A stretch of 64,000 bases of DNA, from NCBI RefSeq assembly GCF_001510715.1, contig NZ_LMTJ01000006.1:127704-191703 (forward strand), read 5' to 3'. This document shows, one piece after another, positions 55,329 through 64,000 of this stretch. The notes under the pieces were generated by a model. The model made no database searches. It was given only the letters and a program-made list of their open reading frames with translations, and was not told the origin of the DNA. The translations under genes and the position numbers were made by a program. Source of the DNA: Bacillus sp. FJAT-29814 (GTDB lineage: Bacteria > Bacillota > Bacilli > Bacillales > Cytobacillaceae). The stretch's first letter is position 1. Each line of letters opens with the position of its first letter.

Positions 55329-55332
55329 AAAC

Positions 55333-56706
55333 CTAGTCTTCCCTCGGAAACCACAAGGTGATACTTGTCCCTTTTCCGAGTCGGCTTTTTACCTTGATGA
55401 TGCCTTTATGGGCGTCCATCAGCGCTTTTACAATCGACAAGCCAATCCCGACGCCGCCGGTTTTGCGGTCGCGCGATTTGTCGCCGCGGTAGAAGCGCTC
55501 AAAAATATGTGGAATGTCTTCCTCTTTCATGCCGGCACCTTCATCCGCAATCCTAAAACCGACAAAACCTTCCCTATCTGTTGCCACCGAGATGGTCACG
55601 CTTTTGCCTTCAGGTGTATACTTCAACGCATTGTTGAGGACATTGGACAGGACCTGCATTAACCTGTCCTTATCAGCGACAAATAATTCCTCATGTTCGG
55701 GCTCTTCAATCAAAAGCCCTACACCCTTCTCCTTAAAAATCGGCATGAACATTTCCCATAATGCCGCCAGTACGCTGCCGGCATCTAGCTCGATTTTCTC
55801 CAGCCTAATTTGCGGATTTTCTGCAGCAAGCAATTTACCAAGCTCATTAACAAGCCTAACCAAACGCATCAATTCTTCATGACTGGCCTGCAGCCTTGCC
55901 GGTGTCGGCTCCCAAATACCGTCCTGGAATGCCTCGATTTGGCTTCTTAATGTGGCCAGCGGTGTCCGCAATTCATGGGCAAGGTCGCCAGTAAATTGCT
56001 TCCGGAGCATTTCCTCTTTTGACAGCGACTCGGCCAGATTATTAAACGAAATCGCCAAATGCTTGACCTCTGTCGGCAGGCCTTTCAGAGGAATCCGGAT
56101 GTCCAAGTTATGCTGCTGTAGTTCATTGGCGGCAAATTGCAGCTTTTGTAGCCCAGAGGTCAATTTTTTTGAAAAAAGCATACTGAACACAATCGCCAGC
56201 ACGACTGTCAAACAGACTGCCGCAATAATGTAAAACTGAATCGTTTGAATAAACTTATACTCATCATCAATCAGTCCCACGGGGTAGATCGCCACCAGCT
56301 TTCCGATGACAGTATTATTCACCCTGAGAGTGTAAGTCTTGGAATGCCACTGTTCATCATTCAGTCCGGGCTCGGTTAACCCCAGGCTGTTCAGCATGCT
56401 GCGAATATTCGAGGAGTCCATTTGGATTTGCCCGAACCGGTCGTACAACTGAAAATAAAGCTGATCGCCCATCGCGTATTCGTGAAGCATTGCAAACACC
56501 GGATCCTGCGTAAAATGTCCGTGCCTTTGATAATCCTTCTCAATTTCAGTGATAATGCGGTCAACTTTCTTATCCCTATTTCGGTCCAGGTAACTATTAA
56601 AGCTTTCCTCAAACCCCCACTGGATAAAAAAGCTGACAAACAGGATCCCGATCATCGAAATCAGAACGAGATAAAAAAGAATCTTAGACCGGAGCGTTTG
56701 CAGCAT
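55333..56706 (-). CDS. Membrane sensor histidine kinase
   Basis: Two-component sensor of 457 residues. Two membrane helices (about 10-30 and 157-178) flank an extracytoplasmic sensor domain of about 125 residues; HAMP about 180-232; HisKA with phospho-accepting H244 (GDLAHELRTPLATL); then a HATPase domain with N box NVLNNALKYTP, G1 DEGAGM and G2 GGVGIGLSI. The stimulus is unknown. Overlaps the response regulator gene by 23 bases, so the pair is cotranscribed. I do not match it to a named Bacillus pair. Confidence 0.9.
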   Translation of the reverse strand: MLQTLRSKILFYLVLISMIGILFVSFFIQWGFEESFNSYLDRNRDKKVDRIITEIEKDYQRHGHFTQDPVFAMLHEYAMGDQLYFQLYDRFGQIQMDSSNIRSMLNSLGLTEPGLNDEQWHSKTYTLRVNNTVIGKLVAIYPVGLIDDEYKFIQTIQFYIIAAVCLTVVLAIVFSMLFSKKLTSGLQKLQFAANELQQHNLDIRIPLKGLPTEVKHLAISFNNLAESLSKEEMLRKQFTGDLAHELRTPLATLRSQIEAFQDGIWEPTPARLQASHEELMRLVRLVNELGKLLAAENPQIRLEKIELDAGSVLAALWEMFMPIFKEKGVGLLIEEPEHEELFVADKDRLMQVLSNVLNNALKYTPEGKSVTISVATDREGFVGFRIADEGAGMKEEDIPHIFERFYRGDKSRDRKTGGVGIGLSIVKALMDAHKGIIKVKSRLGKGTSITLWFPRED

Positions 56707-57394
56707 CTAGTACCCCTCCAAATTTGTAGCCCATGCCAAAAACAGTCACAATAAACTCCGGCTGACGTGAATCGGTTTCGATTTTTTTACGAAGATTTTT
56801 GATATGGGTATCGACACTGCGTTCATAGCCCTCATAATACATGCCCTCATCCTGAATTTTTTCGAGGAGGTCCATGCGGCTGTAGACACGGCCAGGGTTG
56901 GTCGCCATATTGGTTAACAGTTTGTACTCAATTGGGGTAAGGGTTATTAACTGCCCGTTAGCGGTAACTTCTTTTTTCTCTAAGTCGATCGAGAGTTTCC
57001 TTCCGTTAAATTCCAGTCGCTCCACTTTTTCAGGTTTCTTAATACGCCTGAGGATGGCTTGGACCCGGACAACTACCTCCCTCGGGCTGAAAGGTTTTGT
57101 GATATAGTCATCGGCCCCCATGACAATTCCGTTGATGCGGTCGTCCTCGGCTGATTTGGCTGTTAGCATAATAATCGGCACGTCCGACTCCTTCCGCACA
57201 AGGCGGCAAACTTCTTCCCCGGAAATGTCCGGAAGCATTAAATCTAATATAATCAAATCAGGGCTGACGGTTTTTGCTTTTTTCAACGCATCGATTCCAT
57301 TATCAGCACTGTGAATTTCATAGCCTTCTCTCTCTAAATATGCCTCGAGAACTTCTACAATTCTACGTTCGTCGTCGACTATTAAAATCTTCAT
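56684..57394 (-). CDS. OmpR-family response regulator
   Basis: Transcription factor of 236 residues: receiver domain (1-120) with acidic pair D7/D8, phospho-acceptor D51 (LIILDLMLPD) and Lys in DDYITKPFSP; winged-helix DNA-binding domain (about 135-232) with 'LTPIEYKLLTNMATNPGRVYSRMDLLEKI' and 'VDTHIKNLRKKI'. Partner of the adjacent kinase. The ATG at 57394 has GGGGAG upstream; the frame runs on to 57454 without support. Target genes unknown. Confidence 0.92.
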   Translation of the reverse strand: MKILIVDDERRIVEVLEAYLEREGYEIHSADNGIDALKKAKTVSPDLIILDLMLPDISGEEVCRLVRKESDVPIIMLTAKSAEDDRINGIVMGADDYITKPFSPREVVVRVQAILRRIKKPEKVERLEFNGRKLSIDLEKKEVTANGQLITLTPIEYKLLTNMATNPGRVYSRMDLLEKIQDEGMYYEGYERSVDTHIKNLRKKIETDSRQPEFIVTVFGMGYKFGGVLDAANAPV

Positions 57395-57479
57395 CGTAAT
57401 CACTCCCCATACTATAAATATACCATGCCGGGTCTGTGATTTTTCTAACTTCACAAATTCACCACAAGTTCTTCATAAC

Positions 57480-57646
57480 ATCTTCAATCTTTTTCGATAG
57501 GATGAAGGTACAGAAGGTGATCACGACGGACCCCCAAGTTTACGTTGTCACCTTCAAGATGCAGTAAGCCATCTTACTCATCCCAAAATACCTCTCTCTT
57601 GATATAACGGGTGCTCCGAAATGCGGAGCACTTTTTTCTTTTTGAA
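57480..57646 (+). ncRNA. Candidate small plus-strand transcript ending in an orphan terminator
   Basis: A strong terminator, GTGCTCCG-AAAT-GCGGAGCAC followed by TTTTTTCTTTTT (57611-57645), reads on the plus strand, yet no plus-strand gene lies upstream; both neighbours are on the minus strand. The 130 bases before it contain GAAGGTGAT and a 16-codon frame from GTG 57518 (VITTDPQVYVVTFKMQ). This could be a small RNA or a tiny peptide gene. The promoter is not clear. Confidence 0.4.
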
Positions 57647-57689
57647 AGGTGTATTATATCTGAATGGTCGATTCACTGTGTTCGGAAAA

Positions 57690-57890
57690 ATAAGCGGAGG
57701 AATTCCGGCTAAATTGGGAAATACCCATATTTCCTTATAAATAAGGGGAGTTTTTCCGCTTATATGATTCAAATCATTGGGATTTGGCCTATTTAGAGCC
57801 GATAGGCGGAATTTCTCCGCTTGTATCGGCTTTCTAAGCTCGTCTTTTTACAATAGCAGGAAAATCTCCGCTTATTTACCTTATAAGCAA
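57690..57890. repeat. Degenerate repeat with AAGCGGA/TCCGCTT inverted repeats
   Basis: ATAAGCGGAG-like cores at 57691, 57742, 57803 and 57854 (steps 51, 61, 51). Most copies are followed within about ten bases by TCCGCTTAT, giving a hairpin per unit. It lies between the response regulator leader and flotillin. Confidence 0.65.
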
Positions 57891-57927
57891 AAAAATCAAA
57901 ATGAATAATAACAGAGCCTTTGAAAAA

Positions 57928-57965
57928 AAATCCCTACCAAGCGTCACGCTTGGTAGGGATTTTTC
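57928..57965. terminator. Terminator of the yuaF-floT operon
   Basis: ATCCCTACCAAGCG pairs perfectly with CGCTTGGTAGGGAT around a three-base loop, with A and T runs on both sides. Confidence 0.9.
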
Positions 57966-57972
57966 CGACCTA

Positions 57973-59490
57973 TTAATCTTTCTTCTTAATTTCATCTGTT
58001 AATTGGTCAATGCTGCTTCTAACATTCGCCTTGCCGGAGTAGTTTTCAATCAATTCCTTAACGTCGATGCCGCTGGATGCCTTCAATGACTCCTGGAGGC
58101 TCGCCATTAAATTGGTCGCATAGCTGGTAATTTTGTTGGCACCGCCGCCATTTTCACCGGAACCGCCGGTGTCAACAACAGTAATCTTATCGATATTAGA
58201 AAGCGGTGCAGCGACCTGCTTCGCGTATTCTGGAAGCATTTTGACGATCATGTCGAGAATCGCAGCCTGGCCGAATTGCTCGAACGCTTCTGCGATTTTT
58301 TCCTTCGCTTCCGCTTCAGCAAGACCCTTCATACGAATAACTTCTGCCTCTGATAGACCTTGAGCCTTTTGCGCTTCCGCTTTGGCAAGACCGTCGATAC
58401 GGACGCGTTCCGCTTCCGCTTTTGCCATCGCTTCAATCCGGTATTTATTCGCTTCGGCCTCGGCGATTTGCTTCGCTTTTTCCGCTTCAGCAGCCTGGAT
58501 AACCGCATAACGGTCGGCGTCGGCTTTCTTCTTCACTTCGGAATCGTACTGGCGCTCGCGGCGAAGGATTTCTTTTTCCTCGAGCTCAATTTGCTTTTGA
58601 CGTTCAATAATCTTAACTTGCATTTCTTGCTCGGTAACATCTTGTTTCGCCTTGGCACTTTCAAGATCATAGGCCATATCGGCGCGCGCCTTGGCAATAT
58701 CCTGCTCGCGGCGGAATTCCGCTATTTTCAATTGGTTCACTTTTTCAGCTTCGGCGATTTCAGTGGCCCGCTCTAATTCAGAACGTTTGGCATCTTTGGC
58801 TGCTTCCGCTTTTTTAATCCGGGTTTCTTTATCCGCCTCAGCTGTGGCGATATCAGCATCTCGCTTCACTTGCGCAATCCGCGGCTTACCAAGGGCATCC
58901 AGGTAGCCGTTTTTATCACGGACATCTTTGATTGTAAATGATACGATGACAAGTCCCATTTTCGCTAAGTCCTGTGAAGCGACACGTTGAACCTCTTGCG
59001 AGAATTTATCACGGTTTTTATAAATTTCTTCGACAGTCATTGAACCAAGGATAGAGCGCAGATGTCCTTCTAAAACTTCCTTCGCTTCATTTTCTCGATC
59101 ATCCTTCGGCTTGCCAAGAAACTGCTCGGCTGCAGTAGCGATTTCGCTAATCGAGCCGCCTATTTTAATGATCGCGACACCGTCGGCCATTACAGGTACA
59201 CCTTGCTCCGTGTAGACTTCAGGCGTAGTGACCTCCAGTTTACTCGATAATAAACTTAACGGTTGGGCCTGTTGAAATACTGGTAGGATGAACGTACCGC
59301 CACCGCGGATAATTTTGATTTTATTGCCCGCTTCGTCTACTTGCACGTTTTTATTTCCGAGAAAGCTTCCCGTTACAATCAGCGCTTCATCAGGTCCCGC
59401 GGTTTTGTACTTAGTTACAAAGACTCCAATCAGTGCAATTAAAATAAGTGCGACAATCCCAATAATGACCCATACAAAATTAAATTCCAT
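57973..59490 (-). CDS. floT: Flotillin FloT (YuaG)
   Basis: Membrane scaffold of functional membrane microdomains, 505 residues. N-terminal hydrophobic segment (about 5-27), SPFH/PHB domain (about 30-220), then a long Ala/Glu-rich coiled coil ('KADADRYAVIQAAEAEKAKQIAEAEANK' region and repeated AEA units) and a C-terminal region with 'GGSGENGGGANKITSYA'. It should be anchored from the cytoplasmic side and oligomerise. Cotranscribed with yuaF, whose NfeD-like product is its usual partner. The operon is probably SigW-controlled. Confidence 0.95.
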   Translation of the reverse strand: MEFNFVWVIIGIVALILIALIGVFVTKYKTAGPDEALIVTGSFLGNKNVQVDEAGNKIKIIRGGGTFILPVFQQAQPLSLLSSKLEVTTPEVYTEQGVPVMADGVAIIKIGGSISEIATAAEQFLGKPKDDRENEAKEVLEGHLRSILGSMTVEEIYKNRDKFSQEVQRVASQDLAKMGLVIVSFTIKDVRDKNGYLDALGKPRIAQVKRDADIATAEADKETRIKKAEAAKDAKRSELERATEIAEAEKVNQLKIAEFRREQDIAKARADMAYDLESAKAKQDVTEQEMQVKIIERQKQIELEEKEILRRERQYDSEVKKKADADRYAVIQAAEAEKAKQIAEAEANKYRIEAMAKAEAERVRIDGLAKAEAQKAQGLSEAEVIRMKGLAEAEAKEKIAEAFEQFGQAAILDMIVKMLPEYAKQVAAPLSNIDKITVVDTGGSGENGGGANKITSYATNLMASLQESLKASSGIDVKELIENYSGKANVRSSIDQLTDEIKKKD

Positions 59491-59556
59491 CGAACAACCT
59501 CCTCTTTCTGTGGTGAATATTTTAGCCGGCAGATTTTTGGTCCACCGAGTACCTCA

Positions 59557-60093
59557 CTATAAAAAGCTTTCCAACTCCTGATTAACGGTTACTTCGAGGA
59601 CGCCGTTTTTCACCTGGACCACAAGCACCTTGGTGTCGTTCTGAATCGCTTCGCCGTCAAAGCTTTTCGCCGGCTTGGCAATTCTCCCGCTGGCGTTCTC
59701 AATGATCACTTCGCCGTATCCGTCGACAGGAATCGGAGTGATGACCTTGCCAATCCGTCCCCTCAGGTCAGATTCTTTGTAAACAAGCGACTCCTCCGCG
59801 GAAGACAGCGGTACGAGTATAAATACATTTAATAACGTAACTAGAATAAATGAGATAACTGCGGAGATACCCAAAATAAGCAAATAATGAAGGCTAGATA
59901 ATCTTTCGAACAAATAACCGCTTGCAGACAAAAAGGTGATAAATGCCAGTATCAGTACCGGGTTTAAGAAGTGAAGGTCACCGGTATCAATATGCAATAC
60001 ATCTGCAAACAGGACATACAAAAACGTCAGGACCCCTGATATAATCAGGGCGTACAAATAAACCGTCACGATTGGTAAGCCGAAAAGTTCCAT
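59557..60093 (-). CDS. yuaF: NfeD-like membrane protein YuaF
   Basis: Membrane protein of 178 residues with three to four N-terminal helices (about 10-105) and a C-terminal OB-fold NfeD domain ('GRIGKVITPIPVDGYGEVIIENASGRI' region and 'TKVLVVQVKNGVLEV'). Works with flotillin in membrane organisation and envelope stress in B. subtilis. ATG 60093 has AAAAGGA nine bases upstream; two earlier ATGs overlap this site. First gene of yuaF-floT. Confidence 0.9.
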   Translation of the reverse strand: MELFGLPIVTVYLYALIISGVLTFLYVLFADVLHIDTGDLHFLNPVLILAFITFLSASGYLFERLSSLHYLLILGISAVISFILVTLLNVFILVPLSSAEESLVYKESDLRGRIGKVITPIPVDGYGEVIIENASGRIAKPAKSFDGEAIQNDTKVLVVQVKNGVLEVTVNQELESFL

Positions 60094-60215
60094 TCGCATC
60101 ATTCCTTTTCAAAAATTGTATTTTGGGAAATACAAAGAAAGGTATTTCAGGGGGATTACGCTTTCAAATTAGCATGGTGGCATCTGTCCTTCCCTAGATG
60201 CTGTATGGTATGTAA

Positions 60216-60241
60216 TACGAACAAAAACGGGAAAAGTTTCA
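60216..60241 (-). promoter_or_regulatory. SigW promoter of yuaF-floT
   Basis: On the minus strand TGAAAC (60241-60236) and CGTA (60219-60216) are separated by exactly 16 bases, matching the SigW consensus. It lies about 120 bases before yuaF. In B. subtilis this operon is a SigW target. Confidence 0.88.
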
Positions 60242-60394
60242 CTTTTTTGTGGGAAAATTATGTTATTTTCCAGGCTATTAGTTTGAAAGCTTCCTATATA
60301 TCATTATACCTAATCCTTCCAATCTTCGACAGTATCTATTGTATTTTTCACAAAATAATACAAGAGCAATGCCATGCATGAAAAGTTTTTTCAC

Positions 60395-60425
60395 AAAAAA
60401 AATGCCCCAGCCTGAAACTAGAGCA
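60395..60425 (-). terminator. Probable terminator of the amino acid ABC operon
   Basis: On the minus strand TGCTC pairs with GGGCA (one G-T pair) and is followed by eight T residues. Confidence 0.55.
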
Positions 60426-60427
60426 CC

Positions 60428-61162
60428 TTACTGTATCATATTCAAAAACTTCCTTGTTCGTTCCTCTTTTGGGTTGGTGAAAATTTCTTCCGGCTTGTTG
60501 CGTTCGACAACGACGCCGCCGTCCATGAAAATGACCTCATCAGCGACATCACGGGCAAAGCGCATTTCGTGAGTGACGACAATCATCGTCATGCCCTCTT
60601 GCGCCAAGTCTTTCATTACCTTTAAAACCTCGCCGACAAGCTCGGGGTCAAGCGCCGAGGTCGGTTCGTCGAACAGCATGACTTCCGGCTCCATCGCCAA
60701 CGCACGGGCGATGCCGACACGCTGCTGCTGGCCGCCTGACAATTGCGCAGGATAATAATCCATCTTATCGCCGAGGCCCACCTTTTCAAGCAGTCCTGAT
60801 GCCTTCTTTCGGGCGGCTTCTTTCGACTCACCCTTAACGATTATTGGGCCCTCCATAACATTTTCGAGCGCCGTCTTATGCGGGAACAGGTTATAGTTTT
60901 GAAACACCATTCCGGTTAGACGCCGGAACGAAGCAATATTTTTTTTCGAAACAGCTTTGGAAAAATCAAGGCTCTGACCCTCGATGGAAATGACACCGCT
61001 AGTCGGCGTTTCCAGGACATTGAGGCAGCGGAGCATGGTCGTCTTGCCGGAACCGGATGGGCCGATGACAACGACAACCTTTCCTTTATCTACCTGTAGG
61101 TCAATACCTTTCAATACCTCAAGCTGACCAAATTGCTTGTGTAATCCTTTAATAGAAATCAT
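60428..61162 (-). CDS. Polar amino acid ABC transporter ATPase (cystine type)
   Basis: ATPase of 244 residues, GlnQ/TcyC/HisP class. Walker [10 protein letters not shown] (about 33-41), signature [15 protein letters not shown], Walker [17 protein letters not shown], switch His [14 protein letters not shown]. Follows the permease by 44 bases, so same operon. Specificity is taken from the operon, which most resembles B. subtilis tcyABC (cystine), with moderate certainty. Confidence 0.9.
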   Translation of the reverse strand: MISIKGLHKQFGQLEVLKGIDLQVDKGKVVVVIGPSGSGKTTMLRCLNVLETPTSGVISIEGQSLDFSKAVSKKNIASFRRLTGMVFQNYNLFPHKTALENVMEGPIIVKGESKEAARKKASGLLEKVGLGDKMDYYPAQLSGGQQQRVGIARALAMEPEVMLFDEPTSALDPELVGEVLKVMKDLAQEGMTMIVVTHEMRFARDVADEVIFMDGGVVVERNKPEEIFTNPKEERTRKFLNMIQ

Positions 61163-61206
61163 TGTAAAAACTCCCTTTTATCGATTGGATTAGAATCGAT
61201 AAATTA

Positions 61207-61902
61207 TTACACGTAGCGATCCAAGCGACGCTCCATGTATTGCTGCAAAATCGACAGGAAAAAGCAAATGACCCAGTAAATTATCGCAGCCTCTGTATAA
61301 ACTAGCAAAAATTCATAGTTCCGTGCGGCAATTTCTTGGGCGCGGCGGAACAATTCCGTCACTAGTACAAGTGAGGCAAGTGATGTATCTTTTACTAAGC
61401 TAATAAATGAATTCGATAATGGCGGTACAGATACTCTTGCCGCCTGAGGCAGGATAATTCTCCGCAATGCCTGAGTGTATGTCATACCAATAGAATAACC
61501 TGCTTCCCATTGCCCTTTCGGAATCGACAGGATGGCGGCGCGGATAATTTCTGACGCATATGCCCCAACGCTCAGCGAAAAACCGATTACCGCTGAAATA
61601 AATGGATCAAGTGTAATTCCCACATTCGGCAGCCCGTAGAAAATAATGAATAATTGCACTAACAACGGCGTGCCGCGAATGATGGAAACGTACACGCGGG
61701 CAATGCCCTGTAACAGCTTCATATGTGAAATTCGGGCAAGCGCAGTCAACACCGCCAAGATCAATCCAAAAACAAACGAAAGAAGTGTTAACGGGATCGT
61801 ATTCATAATAGCTCCCTCCAGCATCGGCCAGAGGGAGGTTTTTGCAATATCAATGAGTTTTTCGGCCCGTTCCGGGTCAGTAAAAATACTACTTAAGTAC
61901 AT
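61207..61902 (-). CDS. Polar amino acid ABC transporter permease (cystine type)
   Basis: Membrane permease of 231 residues with five helices, HisM/TcyB class. It has [24 protein letters not shown] and the EAA loop '[34 protein letters not shown]' region. The single permease probably forms a homodimer. Overlaps the binding-protein gene by 14 bases, so translation may be coupled. Closest by eye to cystine permeases TcyB/YecS. Confidence 0.9.
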   Translation of the reverse strand: MYLSSIFTDPERAEKLIDIAKTSLWPMLEGAIMNTIPLTLLSFVFGLILAVLTALARISHMKLLQGIARVYVSIIRGTPLLVQLFIIFYGLPNVGITLDPFISAVIGFSLSVGAYASEIIRAAILSIPKGQWEAGYSIGMTYTQALRRIILPQAARVSVPPLSNSFISLVKDTSLASLVLVTELFRRAQEIAARNYEFLLVYTEAAIIYWVICFFLSILQQYMERRLDRYV

Positions 61903-62722
61903 CTACACCAAACCATTTCTCGGAAATTTTTGTATAGGTACCGTCGTCGACCATTTCCTTTAATGCCTTATTGACAGCATCAACGAGTGTGTCACTGTTC
62001 TTTCTGAACAAGAACCCGCTGGCAGAAGCATCGGGACTTGTTGCAGCAATCTTAATCGGCGCATCCGGCTTTTGCTTCATATAATCGAGATAAGCAATTT
62101 TATCGTTTATGTGAGTATCAACTCGCTTTTGGCCGAGCAGTTCGACTGCCTGCTGGAAGCCCTCGACTCCGACAAGATTGGCACCGTATTTTTTCGCTAT
62201 ATCTGCGTAGTTACTTGTCAACGATTGAGCAGAATTTAATCCCTTAATGTCTTCAAATGCTTTTACTTTATCGTTATCCTTAGAAACAATCAAAACCGCC
62301 GCAGATTTAATATACGGATCTGAAAAATCGTATTTTTTCTGGCGGTCAGGACGGATTCCTACCTGGTTGGCAACCATGTCAAAGCGCTTGGCATCAAGTC
62401 CGGCAAACATACCATCCCACTGGGTTTCTTTAAACTCTACCTTTACGCCGATCCGCTTAGCCACTTCTTCAGCTAGCTCAACGTCAAAACCGGTTAATTT
62501 ACCGCTTGGATCATGGAACGTAAATGGAGCATATGTACCTTCCGTTCCGACAAGAATCTTTCCGTCATCCTTAACCTTGGCCAGTAAATTCTTATTATCA
62601 GCCTTTTCAGCTGTCTTGTTATCTTCTTTCTTTTCATCCTTTTTCGCATCATCCTTGCCGCATGCCGCCAATACGAGCATGAAGCTAAGCAATAACGCAA
62701 ATAATAGTGAAAGTTTTTTCAT
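61889..62722 (-). CDS. Polar amino acid (probably cystine) binding lipoprotein
   Basis: Extracellular lipoprotein of 277 residues, SBP_bac_3 family. Signal peptide with lipobox LAAC (Cys about 20), then a Lys/Asp/Glu-rich linker and the domain '[42 protein letters not shown]' region, which is the family's ligand-binding start; '[23 protein letters not shown]' follows. Cystine is favoured over glutamine or arginine by overall similarity to TcyA/FliY. ATG 62722 has AGGAGG seven bases upstream. First gene of the operon. Confidence 0.9.
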   Translation of the reverse strand: MKKLSLLFALLLSFMLVLAACGKDDAKKDEKKEDNKTAEKADNKNLLAKVKDDGKILVGTEGTYAPFTFHDPSGKLTGFDVELAEEVAKRIGVKVEFKETQWDGMFAGLDAKRFDMVANQVGIRPDRQKKYDFSDPYIKSAAVLIVSKDNDKVKAFEDIKGLNSAQSLTSNYADIAKKYGANLVGVEGFQQAVELLGQKRVDTHINDKIAYLDYMKQKPDAPIKIAATSPDASASGFLFRKNSDTLVDAVNKALKEMVDDGTYTKISEKWFGVDVLK

Positions 62723-62831
62723 CGTTGAACCTCCTATATCCAATTCTCAGTTGTCTTATCGGTTTTTAATATTATTACAATAGTTCTTCTCTGTCAAAAG
62801 AAATATTTCTTAGTTATTTTTCCCTTTTTTA

Positions 62832-62866
62832 AAAAATAAAAACCTATCGAAAAAAAATCGATAGGC
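62832..62866 (-). terminator. Terminator after the APC permease gene
   Basis: CCTATCGA pairs with TCGATAGG around a seven-base loop; on the minus strand it is followed by TTTTTATTTTTT. Confidence 0.85.
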
Positions 62867-64000
62867 TAAGCAGATAATGCCTTCTTTTGTTTGACGATTG
62901 TACGCTTTTTCAAAATCGGGCGGCAGAACAAGATGCCGCTCGCAATTAGCAGGACGCCTAAGCCAAACGTTTTGAGATCTGCCGTTCCGGCAATGATGAC
63001 CCATGTCGAATAGAGGGTGGCGATCAGAGCGATGATCCCGTCGGTGATTCTGGCTTTGTTGCCTGTATATGTTTCGCCGGTTACGACAAGCTTTAATTGG
63101 TAAACCGATGAAATGAAGTATGGGACCAGATACGCCAATGTTGCAATGACAATGATAAAGTCAAAGGCGCCGGAAATCGATTTCGATATTGTTGAAAAAA
63201 CAAAGATTTGCGCCAATCCGTTCGTTAACAGCAGCGAAAAGGACGGCATGCCCTTTTTATTTTCTTTTAAAAATGCTGGCAGGAACAGTCCTTGCTTCGC
63301 CGCTTGGTATGGGACCTCCGCACTTAGCATGACCCAGCCGATGGTTGAACCGAATAAGCTGATCAATCCAACAGCCGCCAATACCTTACCGCCAAGCGGG
63401 CCCAATACGGTTTGAATCGCATCGATTAACGGTTTATCCGACTGAATTAAGGTGTTTTGGTCAAGCATCCCCATTGCGAGGGTGCTGATGCCGATATAGA
63501 TGGCCAACACGATAAATAAGCCAAGTATCGTGGCGCGCTTTACATCGATTTGTTTTTTGGCACGGCCGGCAAACACCATCGCCGACTCGATCCCGATAAA
63601 CGCCCATAATGTATTAACTGCTGCATTGTTAACCTGTGACATCATGCCAATCGCCTGCCCCGCTTCATCAAATCTGGCAGCGGTAAACGGCATGATATTA
63701 CTTTTTTGGAAGGCAAACAAACCGACAATAATAAACAGGAAGAAGCCGACCACTTTTGCCGCTGTGGCCACAAAGTTTAGTCTTCCGGCACTTTCCATGC
63801 CGCGCAAAATGATAAAGTGAATCCCCCATAAAAGTGCAGTGCAAATGATAAAGGTTAAACCGTTTCCTACTTTAACCGTGAAACTACCGATGGTAAACCA
63901 TGGCGTTGCGCTCGTTAAGATTGGAAAGAACGTCGATAAATAGCTGGCGAAAGTGGTAATGACCGCGACAATCCCTGCCAAGTTCCCGACCCAATAACCC
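62866..64000 (-). CDS. APC-family basic amino acid permease/antiporter (5' end outside window)
   Basis: C-terminal part of an amino acid permease of the APA (arginine/ornithine, lysine) type. The frame continues to the window edge (upstream codons read GYWVGNLAGIV), so the start lies beyond 64000. About ten helices remain, with 'VNTLWAFIGIESAMVFAGRAKKQIDVKRATILGLF' as the family hallmark and a basic tail. It may exchange arginine, ornithine or lysine; substrate not determinable. Upstream of the amino acid ABC operon on the same strand but with its own terminator. Confidence 0.87.
   Translation of the reverse strand, partial: GYWVGNLAGIVAVITTFASYLSTFFPILTSATPWFTIGSFTVKVGNGLTFIICTALLWGIHFIILRGMESAGRLNFVATAAKVVGFFLFIIVGLFAFQKSNIMPFTAARFDEAGQAIGMMSQVNNAAVNTLWAFIGIESAMVFAGRAKKQIDVKRATILGLFIVLAIYIGISTLAMGMLDQNTLIQSDKPLIDAIQTVLGPLGGKVLAAVGLISLFGSTIGWVMLSAEVPYQAAKQGLFLPAFLKENKKGMPSFSLLLTNGLAQIFVFSTISKSISGAFDFIIVIATLAYLVPYFISSVYQLKLVVTGETYTGNKARITDGIIALIATLYSTWVIIAGTADLKTFGLGVLLIASGILFCRPILKKRTIVKQKKALSA

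Noticed and set aside
54821..55662. Several overlapping plus-strand frames with repeated Ser/Arg-Pro-Ile peptides
   Set aside because: They arise from the 52-nt array read in three frames, which stays open by composition, and run into the antisense of the histidine kinase gene.

Overview
This is chromosomal DNA of an endospore-forming, low-to-mid GC Gram-positive of the family Bacillaceae. The evidence is sporulation genes (yutC, lytH, yunB, the coat-associated yutH), strong purine-rich Shine-Dalgarno sites, frequent TTG/GTG starts, intrinsic terminators after almost every gene, S-box (SAM) riboswitches and a SigW promoter. Gene order follows the Bacillus subtilis yumB-yutJ-yutM-yutI / yutHGFEDC-lipA-lytH-yunBCDF / suf / metNPQ-yusD-yusEFG-gcvH-yusI-fadEAN-yuzL-yusUV stretch, with local gains and losses. 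It is not the B. subtilis group itself, and I cannot name the genus from this window. I see no rRNA, tRNA, phage, insertion sequence or CRISPR.

Layout. 0-6.9 kb: respiratory NADH dehydrogenase, ferredoxin/flavodoxin-NADP reductase, Fe-S carrier and thioredoxin-fold genes, a 2-hydroxyacid dehydrogenase. 6.9-19 kb: spore, lipid, HAD phosphatase, c-di-GMP (EAL), lipoyl synthase and yun genes. 19-24.5 kb: sufCDSUB Fe-S assembly operon. 24.5-29 kb: methionine ABC transporter and MetY, each behind its own SAM riboswitch. 29-41 kb: yusD, an MFS transporter, a NERD-domain gene, yusE/F/G, gcvH, yusI and the fadNAE beta-oxidation operon with a FadR operator. 41-46.3 kb: ferric-siderophore uptake and reduction, divergent around a cluster of Fur boxes. 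46.4-50.4 kb: rodA, a GalT-like protein, uppP, azoreductase. 50.5-54 kb: a tungstate ABC transporter with its own HTH plus binding-protein regulator. 54-57.5 kb: benzil-reductase-like SDR and a two-component system. 57.9-60.3 kb: flotillin/NfeD operon under a SigW promoter. 60.4-64 kb: polar amino acid (probably cystine) ABC transporter and a truncated APC permease.

The most unusual feature is not a gene. Many intergenic gaps hold their own tandem repeat. Four arrays have an almost exact 21-nt period (5.7, 14.1, 46.3 and 49.5 kb). Two arrays of unrelated sequence both have an exact 52-nt period (32.2-32.7 and 54.8-55.3 kb), each unit carrying an inverted repeat. Looser arrays lie at 29.1, 31.0, 33.2 and 57.7 kb. 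The 14.1 and 46.3 kb arrays are the same family in opposite orientation. Periods of 21 and 52 nt are close to two and five turns of B-DNA, which suggests helically phased protein binding. Most sit between convergent genes. They are the best candidate here for an undescribed system.

Start codons were chosen by Shine-Dalgarno spacing and, where remembered, by homolog length. All family assignments come from reading the translated sequence; no database search was run.
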